This document shows positions 32,133 through 34,609 of a stretch of DNA of 34,609 nucleotides, one piece after another. This DNA is from Nitrospirota bacterium. GTDB lineage: Bacteria > Nitrospirota > Thermodesulfovibrionia > Thermodesulfovibrionales > JdFR-85. The notes beneath the pieces are model-generated. The model did no database searches, was not told where the DNA came from, and saw nothing but the letters and a program-made list of their open reading frames with translations. How positions within the stretch are numbered: position 1 is the stretch's first letter; each line of letters opens with the position of its first letter. The position numbers and the translations under genes are program-made. The stretch lies in assembly GCA_011321725.1 (NCBI GenBank), contig DROX01000194.1, forward strand, positions 1 to 34,609. Direction: 5' to 3'.

Positions 32133-32573
32133 TTACCCCCCTTTCTTTCTCTGGCACTGTCTGCATATACCGTAGAGATACATCTTGTGTCCCGTCAGCT
32201 TGAAGCCATGCTTCCTGGCAAGCCTCTCCTGGAGTTTCTCTATATCCTCATCCACCACCTCAACCTCTTTGTTACATTCTGTGCATATAAGATGATCATG
32301 GTGTTCTCTTCCGATATGGGACTCGTAACGGGCAACGCCATCTCCGAACTCCACAGCCCTTGCAATGCCTGACTCGGAAAGGAGCTTTAACATCCTGTAA
32401 ACCGTTGCCTGGCCGATGGAGGGGTCTCTCTTTTTCACCAGGTCGTAGAGTTCTTCTGCAGAGATATGACCCTGTTTCTTCAAGAAGATGTCAAGTATAA
32501 GAGCACGCTGGGGTGTCATCCGCAGGTTTTTCTTCGTTATGAAATCATTGAAAAGCTCGGCAGCCTTCTTCAC
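32133..32573 (-). CDS. fur: Fur family metal-responsive repressor
   Basis: 146 residues with the Fur fold: N-terminal winged helix (about 1-85; MTPQRALILDIF, SIGQATVYRMLKLL recognition helix) and a metal-binding dimer domain (HHDH at 91-94, Cys97-x2-Cys100, Cys137-x2-Cys140 structural zinc site). It represses target genes when loaded with its metal, most often Fe(II). Fur is favoured over PerR or Zur because a near-perfect Fur box overlaps its own transcription start, implying autoregulation. The start is GTG at 32573 following GAGGGAG; no in-frame ATG occurs before residue 19. The next gene starts 2 nt after its stop. The metal specificity is inferred from the operator, not shown. Confidence 0.92.
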   Translation of the reverse strand: MKKAAELFNDFITKKNLRMTPQRALILDIFLKKQGHISAEELYDLVKKRDPSIGQATVYRMLKLLSESGIARAVEFGDGVARYESHIGREHHDHLICTECNKEVEVVDEDIEKLQERLARKHGFKLTGHKMYLYGICRQCQRKKGG

Positions 32574-32584
32574 ATCTCCCTCTC

Positions 32585-32603
32585 TATAATGATTATCATT
32601 TTC
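32585..32603. promoter_or_regulatory. Fur box (operator)
   Basis: The minus strand reads GAAAATGATAATCATTATA, 17 of 19 identical to the classical Fur consensus GATAATGATAATCATTATC. It spans the predicted transcription start (about 32599) immediately downstream of the -10, so bound repressor would block RNA polymerase. Confidence 0.9.
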
Positions 32604-32605
32604 AT

Positions 32606-32634
32606 ATTATATAATAACAACCACCACCTGTCAA
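32606..32634 (-). promoter_or_regulatory. fur: Perfect consensus sigma70 promoter of fur
   Basis: Minus strand: TTGACA (32634-32629), exactly 17 bp, TATAAT (32611-32606). Both hexamers are perfect. It directly abuts the Fur box. Confidence 0.9.
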
Positions 32635-32794
32635 GAAAAATACAACAATCCAAGATTGCGATAAAAACTTTTCAGTTAGAGCCGTTTCTGAAAAAAACCT
32701 TTGCGTGGATAACCAACAGTGGGAAAACCATCAGGACAAGGTAAAAACACACTGATATGAAAATGGCCGAAGAGGAAGTATCTGGACCAAGAAT

Positions 32795-34060
32795 TTATGT
32801 AAACAGTCTGTAGGAGGGAACTGCCCAAATAGAAGGTTCAGCAATTTTTCTTATCTCATCCCCTCTGTATATTACTATCCCTCCAAGCCACTCCGTGCCT
32901 ATCCTTTTTGCAATCTCCTTCATTGCCCTTATGTCACCTGATGCGAGGGTCTTTCGTGCCTTTATTTCCATGCCTATAAGTCCACCTCCCGTCTGTAATA
33001 TTATGTCAAGCTCAAGGCCAGAACGGGTGCGATAAAAATAGGGTTCTGCATCTTTCTGAGCAGTCTTTAACCACTTAATAATCTCACCCACAACCATGGT
33101 CTCATATATTTCACCACTAATTGTATCTCTGTATCCACTTAAGTGTCTTAGCAATCCTACATCAATCCAGTAAAGTTTTGGACTCTTAATCACAGTGCTG
33201 GTTATATTTCTGTAATATGGCTTCAAAAGAATCACCTGATAAGAAATCTTTAAGTATTCAATATATCTTCTTGCAGTATCCACACTTATTCCTGCATCTC
33301 TTGCAATTTCAGAGTAATTAAGTAGCTTTGCTGACCTCAAAGCAGAGAGCCTCTGAAATTCTCTAAAAGGCAAGAGATCATCAAGTCTTGCCAGGTCGGA
33401 AAGATCACATTCAAGATAGGTATATCCATAATCTCTCAGCCATTTCCACCTTTCATTGTCTGACAGGTTTAAAAGAGCAGGCATCCCTCCCCAATTCAAT
33501 AAATACCGCTCTGCCTCTTTCCTCAATACCGCCTCTTTACCCAACAGCACAGAAGGAACATCCCTTAAGACCTTATCAATCGTTACACCATCAAATAGCC
33601 TGTCAAACAAGGGTGGACTTGTCGTCTTTTCATCAATACTATAAAGAAGCTCACACATCATTAATGGCCATAGTTCGTATATGGATACCCTGCCCGCAAG
33701 GGTCTCCCTTATCTTCTTCAAAAGAAGTATCTGACTTGAGCCAAGTATTACCTGAAATGATATATCACCTTCGTCATAGGCATACTTTATCTTCTCAAAT
33801 ACTACTGGTAATTTTTGTGCTTCATCAATCACCGCATCTCCCACATCTTTATACCACAACTCTGTAGGGATCAATCTTATGGCATCTCTGTTTTCAGGGG
33901 CGTCAAGATTGATGTATCTCAGGCGAGCATACCTCCTACGGGCAAGGGTAGTCTTGCCCGTCTGCCTGGCCCCAGTAATAAGGACAAGTCTTTTTTTCTT
34001 TTTTGAATACCGGGGCAGAAAGTCATTTAAAAAACGATATTTATATAATTTTTCGCTCAT
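32795..34060 (-). CDS. AAA family ATPase with DUF4143 C-terminal domain
   Basis: 421 residues. The N-terminal AAA_14-type ATPase has Walker A GARQTGKT (30-37) and Walker B AVIDEAQ (Asp79, Glu80), and the C-terminal DUF4143 domain (about 205-370) carries the SGLELDIIL...GMEIKA pattern, a PD-(D/E)XK-like core. A winged-helix-like stretch (EIARDAGISVDTARRYIEYLK, near 255-275) may bind DNA. Such proteins are numerous in bacteria and archaea, often accessory, with unknown function; defence or regulatory roles have been proposed. It stands alone, diverging from selA, and has a promoter whose -10 lies just before the ATG with no ribosome-binding site. It is cytosolic. Confidence 0.86.
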   Translation of the reverse strand: MSEKLYKYRFLNDFLPRYSKKKKRLVLITGARQTGKTTLARRRYARLRYINLDAPENRDAIRLIPTELWYKDVGDAVIDEAQKLPVVFEKIKYAYDEGDISFQVILGSSQILLLKKIRETLAGRVSIYELWPLMMCELLYSIDEKTTSPPLFDRLFDGVTIDKVLRDVPSVLLGKEAVLRKEAERYLLNWGGMPALLNLSDNERWKWLRDYGYTYLECDLSDLARLDDLLPFREFQRLSALRSAKLLNYSEIARDAGISVDTARRYIEYLKISYQVILLKPYYRNITSTVIKSPKLYWIDVGLLRHLSGYRDTISGEIYETMVVGEIIKWLKTAQKDAEPYFYRTRSGLELDIILQTGGGLIGMEIKARKTLASGDIRAMKEIAKRIGTEWLGGIVIYRGDEIRKIAEPSIWAVPSYRLFT

Positions 34061-34068
34061 TATCGTAA

Positions 34069-34098
34069 ATTTTACAGTAAATTATCGCTTACTGTCAA
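34069..34098 (-). promoter_or_regulatory. Sigma70 promoter of the AAA/DUF4143 gene, candidate leaderless
   Basis: Minus strand: TTGACA (34098-34093), 18 bp, TAAAAT (34074-34069). The -10 ends 8 nt before the ATG at 34060, so the transcript would start within about 2 nt of it, and no Shine-Dalgarno exists. A near-palindrome (TTTACAGTAAA, 34071-34081) overlaps the -10 and may be an operator. Confidence 0.6.
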
Positions 34099-34124
34099 TC
34101 TTTTGCTTTAGTTACACTTACGAC

Positions 34125-34180
34125 GTGTAACCAAGGGTAGGGGATTAGATTTTTAATCCAGCCTGGCGAGCAAGTCCACG
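34125..34180. repeat. Intergenic block shared with the trpB2 upstream region (copy B)
   Basis: GTGTAACCA (34125-34133) and GCGAGCAAGTCCACG (34166-34180) match copy A near 23223-23264. Here the gap includes a small hairpin (GGATTA 34142-34147 with TAATCC 34154-34159), and GTGTAAC at the left also pairs with GTTACAC (34111-34117). It is between the divergent promoters of the ATPase and selA genes. Confidence 0.5.
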
Positions 34181-34193
34181 TAGCCGTGTCCAC

Positions 34194-34205
34194 GGAGATA
34201 TCTCC
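34194..34205. promoter_or_regulatory. 12-bp perfect palindrome upstream of selA
   Basis: GGAGATATCTCC is fully self-complementary and lies 17 bp upstream of the selA -35 element. It could be a regulator site. No second copy was noticed in the window. Confidence 0.3.
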
Positions 34206-34221
34206 AGTTTTCGCCCAGTGC

Positions 34222-34250
34222 TTGACAAAAAAATGGACAATAAGGATAAT
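34222..34250 (+). promoter_or_regulatory. selA: Strong sigma70 promoter of selA
   Basis: A perfect TTGACA (34222-34227), 17 bp, then GATAAT (34245-34250, 5 of 6). Start of transcription would be near 34257, only about 4 nt before the selA ATG, so the mRNA would be nearly leaderless. Confidence 0.75.
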
Positions 34251-34260
34251 TGATAGTATC

Positions 34261-34609
34261 ATGAATGTTGAAAAAGGCAAACTCCTTCGTCAGATCCCCT
34301 CTGTGGATGAGGTGTTAAAGAGTCCTGAAGGCAGGAAGTGGCTTGAAAGCTATCCCAGGATTTTTGTCCTGAAGGGTATCCGTGAGGGTATCTCACGATT
34401 CAGGAATGAGATACTGAAAGGTGAAAGAGGGGGCTTCTCATCCGAGGAGCTTTACCTGCAGATAGAGAGATCAATAAAAGGATACTCTTCACTGAGCCTG
34501 AAACCCCTCATAAATGCCACCGGTGTGGTAATCCATACCAATCTTGGCAGGGCCCCACTTCATAAAGGTGCCATAGAAAACATGGTAAAGATATCCGGAG
34601 GATATTCAA
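34261..34609 (+). CDS. selA: L-seryl-tRNA(Sec) selenium transferase, N-terminal part
   Basis: The first 116 codons of SelA, truncated by the window edge. SelA is a PLP enzyme that turns seryl-tRNA(Sec) into selenocysteinyl-tRNA(Sec) using selenophosphate. The N-terminal LLRQIPSVDEVL (about 8-19) is the tRNA(Sec)-binding signature, and NATGVVIHTNLGRAPL (85-100) is the hallmark of the family. The catalytic Lys and most of the PLP domain lie beyond the end. No ribosome-binding site is correctly spaced (AAGGA is about 14 nt off) and the promoter -10 is 10 nt before the ATG. Its presence implies selenoproteins such as formate dehydrogenase elsewhere in the genome; selB and the tRNA(Sec) gene are not in this window. 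Confidence 0.96.
   Translation, partial: MNVEKGKLLRQIPSVDEVLKSPEGRKWLESYPRIFVLKGIREGISRFRNEILKGERGGFSSEELYLQIERSIKGYSSLSLKPLINATGVVIHTNLGRAPLHKGAIENMVKISGGYS

Noticed and set aside
34095-34260. Possible tRNA(Sec) (selC) next to selA
   Set aside because: The hairpins here are short and do not form an acceptor stem, a long variable arm or a T-loop; no UCA anticodon arm is seen.

Overview
The window looks like part of a Gram-negative bacterial chromosome of moderate GC. It carries lipoproteins, a Sec-exported PilY1, a type IV minor-pilin operon, FtsEX with an EnvC-like activator, many PAS histidine kinases, a Fur repressor and the start of selA. This mixture (many PAS sensors, an ancient TrpB2-type enzyme, selenocysteine synthesis, type IV pili) suits an anaerobic lineage such as Nitrospirota (Thermodesulfovibrionia) or a deltaproteobacterial group. 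The taxonomic placement is inference only; no rRNA or marker gene here settles it. I find no rRNA, tRNA, CRISPR array, intact insertion sequence or prophage.

Layout. 1-516 is non-coding and rich in repeats. 517-717 is a cold-shock protein gene with a textbook terminator. 876-4553 is a three-gene overlapping operon (M20 amidohydrolase, GCS2/YbdK-type carboxylate-amine ligase, gamma-glutamyltransferase), apparently transcribed from an extended -10 promoter that would give a leaderless mRNA. 4615-13053 is a signalling block: a zinc-ribbon response regulator on the plus strand, converging on a minus-strand run of two PAS proteins without kinase domains, a periplasmic-binding-domain sensor kinase, a stand-alone receiver and a REC-PAS-HisKA-REC hybrid kinase. 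13259-14052 is an MNT-HEPN pair.

14065-22656 (minus) is the minor pilin operon: a small secreted protein, PilY1 (with a lectin-like domain inserted in its VWA domain), GspH/FimT, PilV, PilW, PilX and a lipoprotein. A sigma54-type -24/-12 site lies in front of it. 22657-23338 is non-coding and holds a palindromic repeat, a decayed gene end and a sequence block found again before selA.

23339-24688 encodes a TrpB2-type enzyme. It converges on a Uma2 gene. 25441-30171 (minus) is a division and cell-wall cluster, ftsE-ftsX-envC-like-ctpA, followed by a PolB-type exonuclease gene. A gene for a degenerate nucleotidyltransferase-like protein diverges from ftsE. 30994-32573 (minus) is fur plus an M29 aminopeptidase gene behind a perfect consensus promoter with a near-perfect Fur box. 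An AAA/DUF4143 ATPase gene and selA diverge at the right edge; selA is cut by the window end.

The most notable signals are four genes whose -10 boxes lie only about 6-10 nt before the start codon (candidate leaderless mRNAs), the self-regulated fur promoter, the domain insertion in PilY1, two kinase-less PAS proteins sharing one C-terminal tail, and the intergenic block shared by the trpB2 and selA upstream regions.
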